From assembly GCA_030549775.1 (NCBI GenBank), contig CM060177.1, forward strand, positions 92,566,736-92,630,735: a stretch of DNA of 64,000 nt, in the 5' to 3' direction. The position numbers and the translations under genes are program-made. Below are positions 1 to 14,144 of this stretch, piece after piece (the first letter of the stretch is position 1; each line of letters begins with the position of its first letter). The stretch comes from Tamarix chinensis. Its lineage: Eukaryota > Streptophyta > Magnoliopsida > Caryophyllales > Tamaricaceae. The notes beneath the pieces were generated by a model. The model did not search any database. It worked only from the letters and a program-made list of their open reading frames with translations, and had not been told where the DNA came from.

Positions 1-1095
1 TGCTGCGTTTACTGTCGTTGCTGCGTGCCAGACTTATTAGCGGAGGGTGCTGGCGTCAGGCGAATGGAGTGGAGTTGGTGGTGGCGGCCGACAGTCATGG
101 CTAGTTGTCAGTGGAGGAGTGGGGAGAAGGAGGTGAGGACTGGGGTTCACATAGAAGAAAACATGTCGGGGAAAGAGGAAAATAAAAGAGGGAGAGAAGA
201 AGAGAGAAAATGAAAAAGGAATGGGGGGCTAGTCGTTTTTTTTTTTAAATTTTTACAAATATAAATACACAATTGAATCTAAAAATATTAATATATGATT
301 TTGTCTAAAATTTATTTAACGAAAATCATTTTGTAAGAATCCGAAGGCCTAAAATCGATATAAGAGCTATATAAATAATTTTGGAAAAGTTTCCGAAGAA
401 ATTACCAACAAACGCAAAGATCTATATTATATACGAAAATATATTATAAGACCTCAAAAAATATTTAAAACCTTATAAGAAAATATTTACATCAAATTCT
501 AATAGTTTGAGACTAATTTAAATAATTTCTAAAAGTGGTCTTCCACAAACCAAAAAGGATAAAATGGAAAAAAAATTAAATTCGAAAAGAAATTCATAAA
601 TTAGCTCCAAAAATATTTTAGATTTAAAACTTTCTAAATATCTTAATGACCTCGGAAACGAATAAATTCAAGTCGGAAATATTTTCTATGGTTAAAATCA
701 TTAAAATAAAATTAACTATTTTAAATGGAGTTTTATAATTTAAATAATATATTTTGTTAATGAATATAACTCCAAAACAAAGTTATAATCATACGACGAA
801 GTTATAATAAAAAACGAATCTAAAATATTAAACATAAAAATACGAGAAAGAATGAAAATACATATTTTTAATCAAAATTCAAAATTATATGAATATAATA
901 AAATCTTGGTCGTGAACGAATTTATCTAGAATGATCCGCAACGGCGACGATTAATTAAATTCAAATATGAAGTCGAAATTGTTGATAAATCTATAAAATG
1001 GATCAAAATGAAAATAATTAAATGTTTACATCAAATTATGCTAATAAAATAATTAAGCTTAATAAAATTAAAATTTAAAGATACAGAGTATTACA
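1..1095 (-). mobile_element. F1-family large LTR, 5' part, minus orientation, truncated by window edge
   Basis: Read on the minus strand this begins TGTAATACTCTG at 1095, like the starts of the better preserved F1 copies (TGTAATCCCCCG at 28698, TGTAATACCCC at 58372). It then runs through about 850 bases of very AT-rich sequence into a tract that is purine-rich on + (1-230), that is pyrimidine-rich on the LTR sense strand. The same order (TGTAAT start, AT-rich block, pyrimidine tract) is seen in other F1 copies here. No coding capacity is credible; the open frame in 25-213 is a side effect of the skewed tract. The rest of the LTR lies left of the window. Confidence 0.6.
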
Positions 1096-1269
1096 TGTCT
1101 ACCTCACCTAACCTAACCATGCCTACTCAGTGGGAGAGGGTGAATTTAGAACATCAGAATTATCATCCACCTTCTCCCAAACCTATCCCTCATTCAATTC
1201 CTATGAATTAGAAGGATACATTGATCAATAACTAAAAAACCATATCATATATTACCACTATCCTATGTG

Positions 1270-2085
1270 CCATTTTCGATTGTTGATGGTCTTGTGGTCT
1301 AATTAGATGATTATGACTGGATGGCATAATCTCAGCACTAGTGATTCTTATTGGTTGGGGTTGTATTTGGTACCAAGCCATTCTTTACGCAGATGTCAAA
1401 CTATGTTAAGAATAACCAGAATCATGTATCTTTGCCACACATACACCTTCATAATATTGGTTTCTTCTTGCTCAAATTTTAGAACAAAGTTAAATGTGAC
1501 CTAATCTTAAGCTATCCATATTGGAGTTTTATGAATTTTCCATTTGTTCTGGAAAAATGGATAGAGGACTTTGAATTCAAGATGGAACAATTCCAATTTC
1601 TAAGAACATGGATTAAAATCTTAGGCTTACCTCTTCCCATGTAGTCTCAGTATTCATTGAGTAGGATAACTAGTTTTGTAGGTACTTTAGTGTGCACTAA
1701 TGTTGTAATTGCCACTAAGTCTCAGATTTCCTTCCCTATAATTATGGTGGAAGTGGATGCACACAAGGAACTACCTTCATCCATTCCAATCTGCACACCT
1801 AATGGAAAAGTTTACATCAACCTATAAAATATGAGTGGAAACCACAAATGTGCTTAAAATGTAGAAGGTTTGGCCATATTATTAGTCAATACACTAGAAA
1901 AATACCCTCAGACAAACCTAATGTAAAAAATGAATGAAATATTGTGAAAAGAAAAGGAAGTATGATATTTGTCCACCTAATATGGTAAATAACCCTAGTG
2001 TGGAACCTGTTGTTACTCAACAACTGAATATGACAATGCAACACCATGAATCCCCCTCTCATCTCATAAAGGCATCTAACAAATC
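1270..2085 (+). pseudogene. LINE ORF1 remnant (DUF4283-like plus CCHC zinc knuckle)
   Basis: ORF1 proteins of plant L1 elements bind the element RNA. From about 1555 one frame reads a DFEFKMEQFQFLRTWIKI-like stretch, then LGLPLPM, then a VEVDAHKELP-type segment and KVYINL. These match the conserved path through DUF4283 to the zinc knuckle. The knuckle itself is visible at about 1850-1890 as KCRRFGHI, with the first cysteine side damaged by a stop. Several stop codons are present (for example near 1640 and 1825). It lies directly before the ORF2 start at about 2250, as expected for L1. Confidence 0.75.
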
Positions 2086-2249
2086 CCCTATTACAATGAG
2101 ACTTATGCTGCATAACTTGTCTGATGCAAATTCTGAAGAGTTCATTTTGGATGGTACTTTAGCACTTGAAAGTCTAGAACTATATACAGTGCATGTACCT
2201 TGTTCTTTTGGAGGGAACTTCCTCCTATGCCCTGATATAATATTTTTAT

Positions 2250-5200
2250 GAATATAGGGAGCTGGAATATTAGTGGCTTAAATGAGCCTAATAAGAAAAA
2301 AAGAGGTGAAGCTCTGGATGTAAGGGAATAATCTCTCCTTAGTTTACCTCATTGAAAATATAATAAAGGAAGATAAATCAGTTGTTGTTGGTTTGGAGAT
2401 TAACAATAAGTGGATATGGATCCACACTTACTCTCATCATTATAATGGCAGAATTTGGATAGGATGGGATTCTCAATCTTAGGATGTACAGGTAAATGCA
2501 ATGTGTTCTCATAGAATTACTTATCTTTTTAATAACCTACACAATTTCAGTTAATTTCATATGAGCCAAATCTATGGTCTCAACACTATTTTGGGTAGGA
2601 AGGCTCTATGATATTGGATATAAAATACTAAACCTCCTCAATCCCTCTGGATTCTTTTAGGTGATTTCAATGTTATTCTCTATTCTTAAAAAAAAATTGC
2701 ATGGGAAGATTCCATATCCCCAAGATATGGCTGATTTCAATAACTGTCTCCAAGAGTTTATGGTTACTGATATTAACTATTTAGGTACTTTTTACACTTG
2801 GTCGAATAAGAAATTATCGGGTTTTCATATTTATTACAAATTAGACAGGGTATAAGGAAATATTGAATGGTTGAACACCTATCTTAATTCCCACATTTTA
2901 TTTGATACTCCCCTTGTTTCTAATCACTCGTCCATGGTACTATCTTATGGTTTGAGACCTTATATAGCCATGAGACCATTCAAGTTCTATAACATGTGGG
3001 AAAATGATGATGGTTTTGAACATTTAGTTCATTCAATATGGCTCCAACCTACTAAAGGGTATACTAGTCTTTGATTTATAGTAGAAACTAAAGATGTTGA
3101 AACTCTAGCTGAACTTCTTAATGATCATAGATTTGGTGGCATTAGTGATAGAGTGAACGAGGAATGGGATAAATTCCAAGCAACACAAAAATCTTTATAA
3201 TTGATTCCTATGAATGCCGGGTTTATTCAAAGGGAGAAATAAAGGATATTAAACTCTTATACCATTATTATAGCTGTGAGGAATCCTTATATAGACAAAA
3301 ATCCAGATGTAACTAGATTAATTTGGGAGATAACAATACAAATTATTTCCATGCTTTTGCTAAGGGCCAAACCCATAGAAATTCCATCTACCACATTGCA
3401 AATCAACAAGGTAGATTGGTTATTGATCCCCAAGAAATCAAGAACTTGTTCTTAGCTTTCTATAAAAACTTAATGGGTTATTTATATGTGTCTTCTTGTA
3501 ATTTGGACCCCCAAGTTTTTGCTATAGGCCACATTCTTTCTAATTTTCAATAGAAGAACCTCCTCCAACCGATATCCAAAGATGAAATCAACTAGGCTAT
3601 TTTTACTATGGGTGATGAAAAAGCCCCTGGTATTGATGACTTCAATGCTTTCTTTTACAATAAATGTTGGCATATCCTAAGAGATGACCTTCGGATAATT
3701 ATTCAAGAATTTTCCTACTCGGGCATTTTTCCTAAAAATCTCAATGTGCCTTTATTTTCATTGATCCCTAAAGTTGATGTACTTGTTAAAGTGGAACAAT
3801 ATATACCTAATATTGCTGCAATGTGCTTTACAAGGTAATCTCCAAATTCCTAACCAATCGAATACAACCCATTTTTCCCACCTTGGTTGGACCTTCCCAA
3901 TATACATTCATCAAAGGCAGGTGTATAGGGGATAATATTTTTCTTGCACATGAACTTGTTCAAAACTATAGTCAGAAGCAAATATCTCCCAGATGTATGC
4001 TAAAATTGGAATTAAGAAAAATATATGAATCTATTGAATGGTGCTTCATGTCCTAAGCTTTCCTCTCCATTTTGTGAGATTGGTAATGAAGTGTATTACT
4101 ACAGTCAGTTATTCATTGTTAGTTAATGGAATTCCCACTCCACCATTTGAGAGAAAATGAGGTCTTAAATAGGGTGATCCTATTTTCCCTTATCTATTTG
4201 TCTTAGCAACGGAGTCTTTGAAATGACTTCTCTAGGGTTTGTGGTAGTAATCAAGATTTAAGGCTCATCCCAAGTGTAAGAAAATGAGAATTATTAGTCT
4301 AGCTTTTGTAGATGACCTATTACTATTCTCACATAGTAGCAAACCCTCCCTCAAACAATTCCTCTCTTCCTTCCAACTATTCTCTACTTTGTTTAGCTTG
4401 CAATTGAACAAATAGAAAAGCCACCTATTCTGTGGTGGTTTATCCCATGTTGAAAGAACTACATTAGGAAATGCTTTTCATATAAATGATTACCCACTGC
4501 CTGTAACCTACTTGGGAATCCCCATCTAATACAAGGATTACTAAACACCACTGTATTGATCTAATTGAGAAGATGACGAAAAAATTGAGACACTGGTCTG
4601 TCAAGATGTTATCATATGCTAGTCGGTTGCAACTTATTCAAGCCAAGCTTACCGGTCACAGCTATTCATCCTACTTGTGAAGGTCATTACAACAATAGAA
4701 GCACTTTGTAGATCATTCTTATGGTTTGGTTCAACATCTTTGACAAGAAAAGCACCGCTTGCATGGTCCAAGGTTTGTTCCCCTCTTGAAGAAAGAGGTA
4801 TAAATTTGTTCAACATTCTAATCTGGAATAAAGTAGCTATATGTAAATGGTTATGGCAGCTTACAATGGAGAAAAACACCCTTTGGGTAAAGTGGAGTCA
4901 TGAATTTTATTTTAAAAATACTTCAATCCGAGAATTTATTTCTAAATGAACCTCCTCATGGTTATAAGTCACATCTTGTAACTTAAAAAGTACTTTGAAA
5001 GTTAAACACTCCAATCAACATGCACCATTAAGGATAAGTTCATCATATCAAAGTGCGACCATCAGTTGAGACATAAATACACCATAGTACCCTAGAAAGT
5101 TGTTGTTTGGCCTATAATCTGAATACCAAAACACCAATTCATCCTTTGACTAGCAGCTCATGAAAGATTGGCTACCAAAATGTATCTAAGGAAGGTGGGG

Positions 5201-5560
5201 GTCATGGTTCACCTAACCTATGTCCTTTGTGAAGATTCAAATGAGGGCGTAGATCACCTTCTTACGAAATGTCCATTCTCATAACATATATGGAATGTGA
5301 TTCTAAGTAAAATGGGAAGGAGTCATATTTTCGAGATTGGAAAATGGAATTACAATGGATATTGAGTGTAAGAAGAAAACCTAAAGAGAAAAGGATGACA
5401 CTTAAAATCCTTTTTTCTGCGTTTGTGTATTATGCATGGAAGGAGAAAACACTAGAATATTTAAACTCTTCAAGTCCTCCCTTGAGAAGGTTTTAAAACA
5501 AGTTGTTTGTGAGGTTTCGTATAAGATAGCAAATATGCATGATTTTTTGATCTTTCATAA
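2250..5560 (+). pseudogene. LINE ORF2 remnant: endonuclease, reverse transcriptase, zf-RVT
   Basis: ORF2 encodes the endonuclease and reverse transcriptase used in target-primed insertion. It opens with MNIGSWNISGLN at 2250, the usual endonuclease start, and shows LGDFN near 2657-2671. RT blocks follow: KAPGIDDFNAFFYN near 3620-3660, QYTFIKGRCIGDNIFLAHEL near 3897-3956, and the catalytic FVDDLLLF at 4304-4327 (the Y/F-x-DD box is intact). The block TYLGIPI lies near 4510. After 4700 come AWSKVC and CTL-like zf-RVT text. Frameshifts and stops are scattered throughout, so no active protein is made. Family assignment is strong; exact boundaries are not. Confidence 0.88.
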
Positions 5561-5680
5561 TCTTAGTTTGATGTTAGATTCACTCCATATATAGTCTAGC
5601 TTAGGTGCTTGTGCCTTGAATTATTAATTATAATGCTTGCTCTTTTGGTATTAATAAATATCTCATTAATTACCAAAAAA

Positions 5681-8370
5681 AAATTCTCAATTATAAATAT
5701 GGTTGAACAAAGGAAGTACTACTCCCTTTATATAAAAATATATATTCTATCACTAAGTTTTCATTTATATACAAAAAAATTCTTTTAAAAAGTTAAAATT
5801 TATTTTCTACTTTTATCCCCATCTTTCCCTCCTTCTTACTATCAGTATATTGAAGAGTTTGTTATTTGTTCAACAAAGATTGTAAATAAAAAATTTAAAA
5901 ATATTTTTTTTGAAAAATATATTAATTATTATAATAATTTTTTTATAACAATAGAATATTATTTAAGAGAGAAAAATTAAAAAATATTCATCTCAATTTA
6001 TTTGTCTTAAAAAGCACATTGAAGAAACACTTGTACTATCACTTTTCACAAACCCAACAAAAATTGTTCGTGAAGTACCTTTTTTTTTTCCTGAAAAATC
6101 GACCAAAATAGCATTACTATACTATTGAGGTAATTCATGATTACATGTTAGGTTATCTCAGTACTACATAATTATAAGTTGGGATTAGGGAAGAGAGTGA
6201 ATGACTATCATTGTAGCTGCCTGTTGGCTAAAAAGAATAAATTATAGTAGTACGTATACTAAGATGGGGTCCACCTTGCATCGAGCTTATGCATCGAATA
6301 AGTAGGTTCACCAAACATTACTAATCTTTTGCAAATCTTAATCCCGATAATTCATGTCATTGTATTCGTGCAATGGACAGGTTGTCCCCTTAATTGAATG
6401 CATGAGACGTCAAGCCCTTTTCAACTTCTCAACCTTGAGTTAGCGCACAAACTAACAACTTTTGTTTGAATTGAATATTTGCTCAGACCATCTAATACTA
6501 ATGAAAACAAAATATAAGGAAACACTAGTAATTAAAGAAGAGGTTAGCCCAAGTATTAGATTACTCATTTCATGGTTAGTGGTGCGCGTAAGAACGTCCG
6601 ACAACGATGTAGCAATTGCTAAAGGGTTGAAATCTCATTGCTCACGGTTTGCTTGTTGGATCCAATATTTGAAGCAAAAGAGGCATAAATTATTACGTGC
6701 AAGAACATAAAATGAACCACTTAGTGGTCAAATTAACTGATAAATTAATAATCCTTCTATTTCATACTATAAGACATTATAAAAAAATTTACACGCATAT
6801 TAAGAATTATTAAATTTTAGTTTAAAAGTTATAATTTTTTACTAATATACTCTCATATTAATAGCTCATACTCTTCCAATTAATTGGAAAGCAAATGATA
6901 TAAAACTTAAATTGGAAACATAACATTTCACGTTTGATACTTTTTGTAAAATGTTTTGTATTGTGAAATAAAAGTTAAGACATTATATGTCTTATATTAT
7001 TAAACAGGGGAACTGATACTTTTAAAATAAATGTTTTGTGACATATAGGTCATGTTTTGTTTGTATTATTTTGTCCAATCTAATTCTGTGGTCTTGGGTA
7101 AGATTTGATATGATCTTTACTTGATCTAATCTTATTACTTCTAATTTGGCCTAATTTGACTCGGTTTGATGTGATCTATTGTTTAAAATTTTAAAAATAA
7201 TAATCTACCCCTTCATTCTACAAAGGTGGTTTAACATTTTTTTTGGGTTTTTGCTTATGCAAGTATAGTTTACTTGCCTTATTGAATGTAAAGTTAATAT
7301 AATTGTTTACAAAAATTCCCTCATTTAGCATGCCTTTTACTCTATGACTAATAATAAACAAATCTAAGTACAATCATTGAACAAAGGTATGGTCAAAACC
7401 TACACTTCCCAATAATATATTTAGATTGATACTTTATTTATAAAATTAAGTTTTTTTAGTAATTTACACACCATTTTAAGAGGTAAAAATATATCAATTA
7501 TGCAATTCATTAAAAAATAACATAACAATTAACATATAGGAGATGAAAAAGAAAAATAGTAAGGATAAAAATATAAATTAGACATTAATATTTTTAAATA
7601 AAAAATTCTACCTAAAAGGCATTTTTATTTTTTTATCTAAGAAATGGAGAGAGTATTTCTTAACTTGTGTGAAAAAGAATAGTGGACTATCTTGTTGAAC
7701 AATGAGTCTGCCATTTTGATATAATATTCATATGAGATTGAGATGTTCTGTGTTAATGTCTTTCAAATAACTTTCATTCTAGTCCCTCATTAAAGTTTTC
7801 ACAATCTTTTATTTGGAGAAGTTTACTAAATCATTCACGGACACTCAAATTTTGATACAAATATTTTTCATATTGCATTTTAAACATTTTTTTTTAATGT
7901 TGTGTTACAATTTTCATGAGTGATGTGACTTATTTTGAACAAAAACATTTTCTCAAAGAGCCTTCTTCTAATATCCTCCCCAAAACTAGTTATGATAGCT
8001 TTAATCCTTCAAAATTTTACAAAATCCTTTTTTGTTGACTATACTTTTAATTCTAAATTTTATTTGAAATCTTATTTGAGTTAAATTTTTAATACCTTAG
8101 TTTTCAAAAGTCTTAATTGAGATTTATTAAAGGGAATAGTTAATATTTTATGCAACATTCCTTATGGTATTAAGTTGGTTGATATCTGAAGTTTTTTTTA
8201 ATTAAATAATACTAGTAAGATCTAATTTTATTTTAAAATAATAACAATATAATTCATTTACTTCAAAAGAAAAAAAGGAAAATAAGGCTAATATTCGAAT
8301 GGGCCTAATAGGAATTTGTTTAATTGAGATGGCACACCTATTTTTACCAACCAAGAATTTTTATTTAAAA
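5681..8370. other. AT-rich stretch without recognised gene
   Basis: About 2.7 kb of AT-rich sequence between the LINE tail and the next LTR-like unit. No long frame, no terminal repeats and no RNA gene were seen. The longest open frame (6462-6710, 82 codons) resembles no family I know. Confidence 0.4.
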
Positions 8371-11300
8371 TGTAATACGCAGAAGAAAAAAAATAAACAT
8401 AGATGAAACCATTGTATTGACCATGAAGAGAGGCATGACTATACACTTAACTCATGCTCAACAAAAGACTAAAATGTAACAAAATTCAAAAGCCTTTACA
8501 ATGAAGAAACCTCAAAGCAAGGTACAATAAATAAATATAGTGTGATGTTAAAACAATGGTTTTTTACAATTGATAGCAAAAAATGATACACAAATATGCA
8601 TTAACAAAAAATAAATGCCAATAACCTAAGATAAGGTTAACATCACTCCCCTGAATAAGGCTTCACAAAGTTAGGGCAACATGTAGACACAACCTTAAGT
8701 GCTCCATAAATGAGTTGGGATCAACACAATGTCAAAAAGGACGTCAATATGATGAGGTATTTAGCAAAATCTAGCTCTTATGAGCATTTAAAACATAATT
8801 CATACAATCATGTGATAACACACACCTTTCATTTAAGCATGCTAAAATTTATAGTAACCTAATGCATATAATGACACACAATCTCTAAAAGATTATACAT
8901 GAGATATGTTACTATAATCCCTCTCATATAAGAACCTTAATTTTCTATATTATATTACCACAATGAGGAATTAATTATACCCTCTATGTATGTTCTTATG
9001 TGGTTTGGGTAGATGTCTTAATCCCTGTGTAGGTTTTGGTCTCATAGGATCACTGGTCAACTTGTTTGTGGGTACTAATCAACTGATAATTTCTTGTTTT
9101 AAATTTGGTCCTTTGATGAGACCATTCAACTGGTGTGTCAAAATTAGTCAACTAGTCTTAACAAACTAGTTTATTGGGTCTGGGTTTTTATTTCACATTA
9201 CTGTTCTGGTTTTGAATCTTATCTGAACCTTTTCTAATCTTCTATCTCTAATAATCATATTTTTAGGATTTGTATGATTCTTCTTTTGACTTTTATAACC
9301 TTATTTGAATCAATTCACTAAGATCTACCAATTTTTTTCTACCAATTATTCATCACCTTACATAGCCAATTTCTCTCTTTCATTTGATTTTCGTGTAGCA
9401 CTAGTGGTGGGAGAAGTTTTCCAAGCTGAATAAGCCCCCTTCTTTCCCATCTTGGTTGCAGTACACTCCACCTAGCTCACACTCAATCTTCCTTACACAC
9501 TATACCTTACCCTATCATTCCCTTAATTCAAGTGGGAGTCAAACGACATTTGTTAACTCTCATCCTCTCTCCTTGAAAGGATTTAACCTCCTACATTACC
9601 TCCTTATTCCCTATTGTGAATTTTCTTCATCATTCAACCCTCTCGTGCAAAGTGTACCCTTCTCCCTCCTCTTAAGTTCTACCTAAGTGTTGGAAGAACT
9701 TACTTGTCCCCCTTGAGTTGAGAAAAAATTGAGCCTCCCCACATCTTGTTTCTTTATTTCCTTTGCTTGTTTACTCCCTTTAATGTGTTATGTTTCCCTA
9801 TTATATTTTCTTAAATATAAATGTGTTAGATTTTAGAGAACAGTTGAAGATCTCACTCCCCTTTTTCCCTCTTCTAGTGCTCTATCCTATTTTTGGGTAA
9901 GGCTTACCTTTTTTGTTTGATTCTCACCTTGTTGTTGCTCTCTTGTATGCATATGGTTAGTATTTGCTAATTTTTGGGTTTGTGTTTTAAGGAGGAGAAT
10001 GAAAAAAATTTGGTAGCTAGGGATTTTGGAGGCTCTTGCTCCTTATTCTTTGATATTTATTTTTGGAAAGGAGGTAAACCTACACCTCTTCTAAATGTGT
10101 GATAGTCCATTACGATAACATACATTTTTTTTATATTATAGAACATGATGGTTAAATTGATTTTATAAAAAGATATGATTGTAATCAACATGATTTATAT
10201 GATTCTTATGTTTAAAAACATTCTATAAACATATGGATGAGTTAGGGATTTATTTATGTTTAATTGCATATTGTTAGCTTGTGTTTTGCTTAGGTAGACC
10301 AGTCAATTGTTATGGGAACTAGTTTAATGGTTTTGGCCTACATTCCAACTATTCAAGCTAGAGTTTATGTTTTAAGTTTCCACCCCATCCCAATAAATTG
10401 GCTAAGTTCCTAACCAATCTATTGGTTACTCTCAAACTAATTGATTAGTTTGTCTATTTTGGTTGGGATGTTTGTTATTATTGCTCCCAAACTGACTAGC
10501 TCATTTATGAGGACAGCCAAATGGTATCCTAGAATAATTTTATTAATTTTTGAGGGTTGATTTTGTAGGATGAATTTGGTTTTGACCTTAAACATTAACC
10601 TTGGTATGTGTGAATCACCTTTTAATTATGCTTATCCTTAAATAATTGTAATTTAATAAAATTGGTTAACTATGTAATTGACATTATGTGTGTGTGTTAT
10701 GTGACATTTTGTGATTACCCAATAAAAAATAATACTTAAAGTAGAAGACCTTGAGTTTGTGAATGGTGGCTCTTTACTCTAGAGGTGAATTTTACCCCTC
10801 AATTAGGTTTGGTGATTTTTTTTGGGTGTCATAGTGTCGCACTAAGGCTCTACATTTTTTCTATTTAGTACTTTGGACTTCTATATGGTATTGAAACTTA
10901 TGGATTATATGTCCTTCTTTATAGGATATTGTGTTACCTTTGTATGCTAGTAAGATTGGGGTATCTTAGCATTTGTGGGTTGATAGTCTGTAGGATACCA
11001 TGATACATTCATATCTTGATGTGATAGGGGTATTTTAGAATCCTGAGGTTAATATTATCTCCCCTCGAGCAATTAAAATATAAGTAACTCTTGTATGTTT
11101 GATAGTAGTTACCTTCATACAATACCCTTAGTTTATTTGGATATGGTTTAGTATGGTGGCTTGTTAGTCACCTTAATGCATTGCCCCTGTTGGTTTTGGT
11201 GGTTTGATTGATAGTTTCCTTAGTACATTATCCTTTATGATTATGTATAATATGTGGTGGTTTAGTGTGAAAAGCTTCAATATGTTTTGATGTTTCCCTT

Positions 11301-11600
11301 TGGTATAAATTAGATTATTAAAAAGGTTATAATATGTTTAAGTTTTCTAGTACAATGAGTATGTGTCCTGTTGTGATGTTCAAGTTATAACATGTCATTA
11401 ATATTCGACTGATGTATGTGTTCCTTAATAAGATTATGCCATGATATTCTTTTGTATACCTTTTTTGTGCTCCATGTGGTCATTGTATGTTTAGTATTAT
11501 ATTTACTCAGTACCAACATATTTATGAGTTATGTTTCATGGTCCTTAATGAGCCAAACTAGAAGTGCATGTATGTCTTTATAGCATGTCAAAGTCATCTC
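8371..11600 (+). mobile_element. F1-like large LTR fragment, plus orientation
   Basis: Starts TGTAATACGC at 8371, similar to F1 starts. It contains the family landmarks in order: a pyrimidine-rich tract (about 9370-9930), motifs of the CCAATCAATTGG type (9050-9190 and 10290-10450), and a block reading AATACTTAAAGTAGAAGACC near 10731-10750 that recurs at 17900 and 60520. Imperfect tandem GGTATTTTAG/GGATACC-like units follow (10850-11280). No GGGTGTTACA end was found, so the right end is probably lost against the next element. The left boundary is tentative and no target-site duplication was seen. Confidence 0.45.
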
Positions 11601-14140
11601 CACATGGACTTCTTGTTAATTACCGATTTTTCATCAATTATGATTCTATAGAAATATCAAATTTGGGGAGTAGAAAATAAAAAAAAATCAAATAGTAATG
11701 CTAATCGTAGTAAAAATATAATAATAAGCTTAGGATTACATTTTTATCATGAATATGTAATTAATCGATAATTAATTTAATTTTCAAACACCTACTTAAA
11801 TCTAAGAGGGTGAAATGAGATAAATTAACTAACAACCTCTTTCAAGATCTAATAGTCGTATGTAATCCAATTTAATAACCTACTCTTATGGTATTAAGTC
11901 AAATTAAATCTATTATTTTCCATGCTAAATTAGCAAAATCCACAAGAGACTCTAGTTTACTTTTTTGGTTTGATGCTTCCATTAATTATTAGATTTCTAG
12001 TTATTAGTGTTTACCTTTCAATTCTTCAATTATATACCTATATCTAGTTAAGTCATTGATCAAGCAACTCAACCATGATTAAATAAATAAAAATTAAGCT
12101 CAAGAATTCAAGCAATAAGATCAGGGACTCAAACTAATTTATCATTAATTAATAATTTAGATTAGATCTAATCCTCAAAAAGAAATATACTCAAGCATAA
12201 TCTTGGTAATGATAAGCATGAAGAAGTAAGTAGCATGAATAATATAAATTAAAAGAGGAGAAAGGAAGATAAAAGTAATTTCTTCAAGAATCTTTAAGAA
12301 CTATAACATCTAAAACGAGTAATTGCAAGATAAATGAATGATTTAAACTAGGAATTATATTAGAATTGACAAAAGTGTTTTTATATAATTAATGATTATA
12401 AAAGAGAGAGAGAAAAAATCTCCAAAATTGTCTAAAAGTGTACAAAGAGTTGATGTATAATGGAGAATTTACAAAGGTAATCACTCTTCAAAAGAATAAA
12501 ATACAAGTGGCGCAACTATATCATAGTATAACAACTAATTGTGGTCTAGGAAAAGTCAGGAATTTAGCTATACATTGAGCATAGATTGTGACATGGACCA
12601 CACCCTACCTATTTTTGAGGTAAATTTCATCATTTACTTAACCCAAGGAATGACCTAGTCATATTACATCTTAGCTATCCCTTCATGCTTGCTTTAGAAT
12701 CCCACTTTTGCATTACTTTTGAGCCAATCTTTGTATAAATCTTATACCTACATGAAATAACCAAAGCAAAGTAGTTTTCATGGCCAAAGCACTAATTCAA
12801 ATCTATATAATAATATAAATGCATGTAAATTTAGGATATAGATGATAGAACACATGCACATTTTCTTATTTATCAAATCCTACATGCTTGAACTTTTGAT
12901 TGTCCTCAAGAAAATATAAATCAAGTAAGCATAAACAATAAGAGAGTAGATTCAAACACAAAAGAGATAAAATGATAAAGAGGACAAATGAGAAAATGAA
13001 TTCCCAAGTTCACATGAAACAATTTTTCACTCTAATTGAAATCAAAAACAAAATCTCATTCCATGTCTTAAATTGAAGATAATGCATCTATAAGAACTTT
13101 CTTACATTAGTGTAAGTGATATGGCTTATTGACACTAAGGTAGAGATAAGACACAATTCTCTTTAAGTTGATTACTTAGAAATCCACGCATGATAGATAT
13201 ATATCTCATCACACATGGGTTAACTCTTCCTACTCAAGGTCTCAAAGGAGTACTTGATTTCCTTTAATTTATTATTATTATTATTATTATTTGGTTTATC
13301 ATGTGTAGCACCTTCCAATGTGACAATCATACTTCTAATGGTGCAATGCCAGGTACTAGGAATACCACACTTAAGACCTTATTTCTTTCTTTCTCTCTCT
13401 CCTAAATTATTTTCTTATAAAGTTAAGTTATTCTCTAGTAACCAAATAATAGTATGAGTTGTCAAAGAAGTCTAGGCACAAATTAAGTGGATTAGTATAA
13501 GAAGCCATTCTGACATACCCTTAACATCTAGAGTCAAAATTTAAGTAGGAAGTCTCACAAATAATGCCATAATAAATTAGAAATAAAACAAAGATTTAAT
13601 AACCAATAGTAAGGTATGCAAACTTAGATATGTATGTGTGACTAGGGTAACAAAATGTCATTCTATCACCCTCATATTATCAAAATGCATATAAAACAAA
13701 CTAACTAATTTACTAATTAACTAAACAAAATAAAGAAAATATAGAGCTAAAAAACAATCAACATTAGCCAAATAAGCACAACTAATCACCCTCCACATAT
13801 TTAAAATCTACATTATCAACTACGTTGCACCAAAAATAAGTATAGGAGGTAATGAGACTTATGATGTCAATTCTACTCTGATGGAAAGTTGGGATGGTCA
13901 TGTTCTCGGTCACAAATCTCAAGTAGCATGATTTGTATTGAACGAAAGATATCTCCTTGATTGTGTTGCTTTTCCTCCATTCATTGCATCAATGTCAACA
14001 TATTGGAGCAAGAATTCTCTTACGTGCACACTTTAGTCCCAATTTTTTCCTAGAAAACACAATCTACCTGAAAAAGTGATTAGAATAAAAAAAAATATGA
14101 ACTCAAAAAGCATGTAAATTAATAAGATGATAGCATAATG
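11600..14140. mobile_element. LTR-retrotransposon-like non-coding sequence, family unresolved
   Basis: The part around 11820-12130 resembles in style and motifs the 1.56 kb LTR at 32744-34301: repeated CTAATTAAT-type phrases and stretches about leaf-motif AATTCAAGC. Later parts (12900-14080) resemble internal sequence of large non-autonomous LTR elements. On the minus strand near 13850-14050 there is a short run resembling a degraded coding segment, but I could not assign it. It is bounded on the right by the F1 terminus at 14145. Confidence 0.3.
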
Positions 14141-14144
14141 AAGT

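Larger units (their letters stand above)
1100..5680 (+). mobile_element. Degraded plant L1-type LINE (non-LTR retrotransposon)
   Basis: Order of domains on +: ORF1 with a nucleic-acid-binding part and zinc knuckle (about 1270-2080), ORF2 with apurinic-type endonuclease (2250-2850), reverse transcriptase (about 3300-4650), and C-terminal zf-RVT-like region (4700-5560). A short A-run closes the element near 5671-5680. The length is close to a full-length plant L1 but many stops and frameshifts break both ORFs, so the copy is dead. The left boundary is approximate because the first 150 bases are not diagnostic. No target-site duplication was identified. Confidence 0.88.

Noticed and set aside
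1934..2251. 105-codon frame as an independent gene
   Set aside because: It is the tail of LINE ORF1 and the inter-ORF segment, continuous with the zinc-knuckle region.
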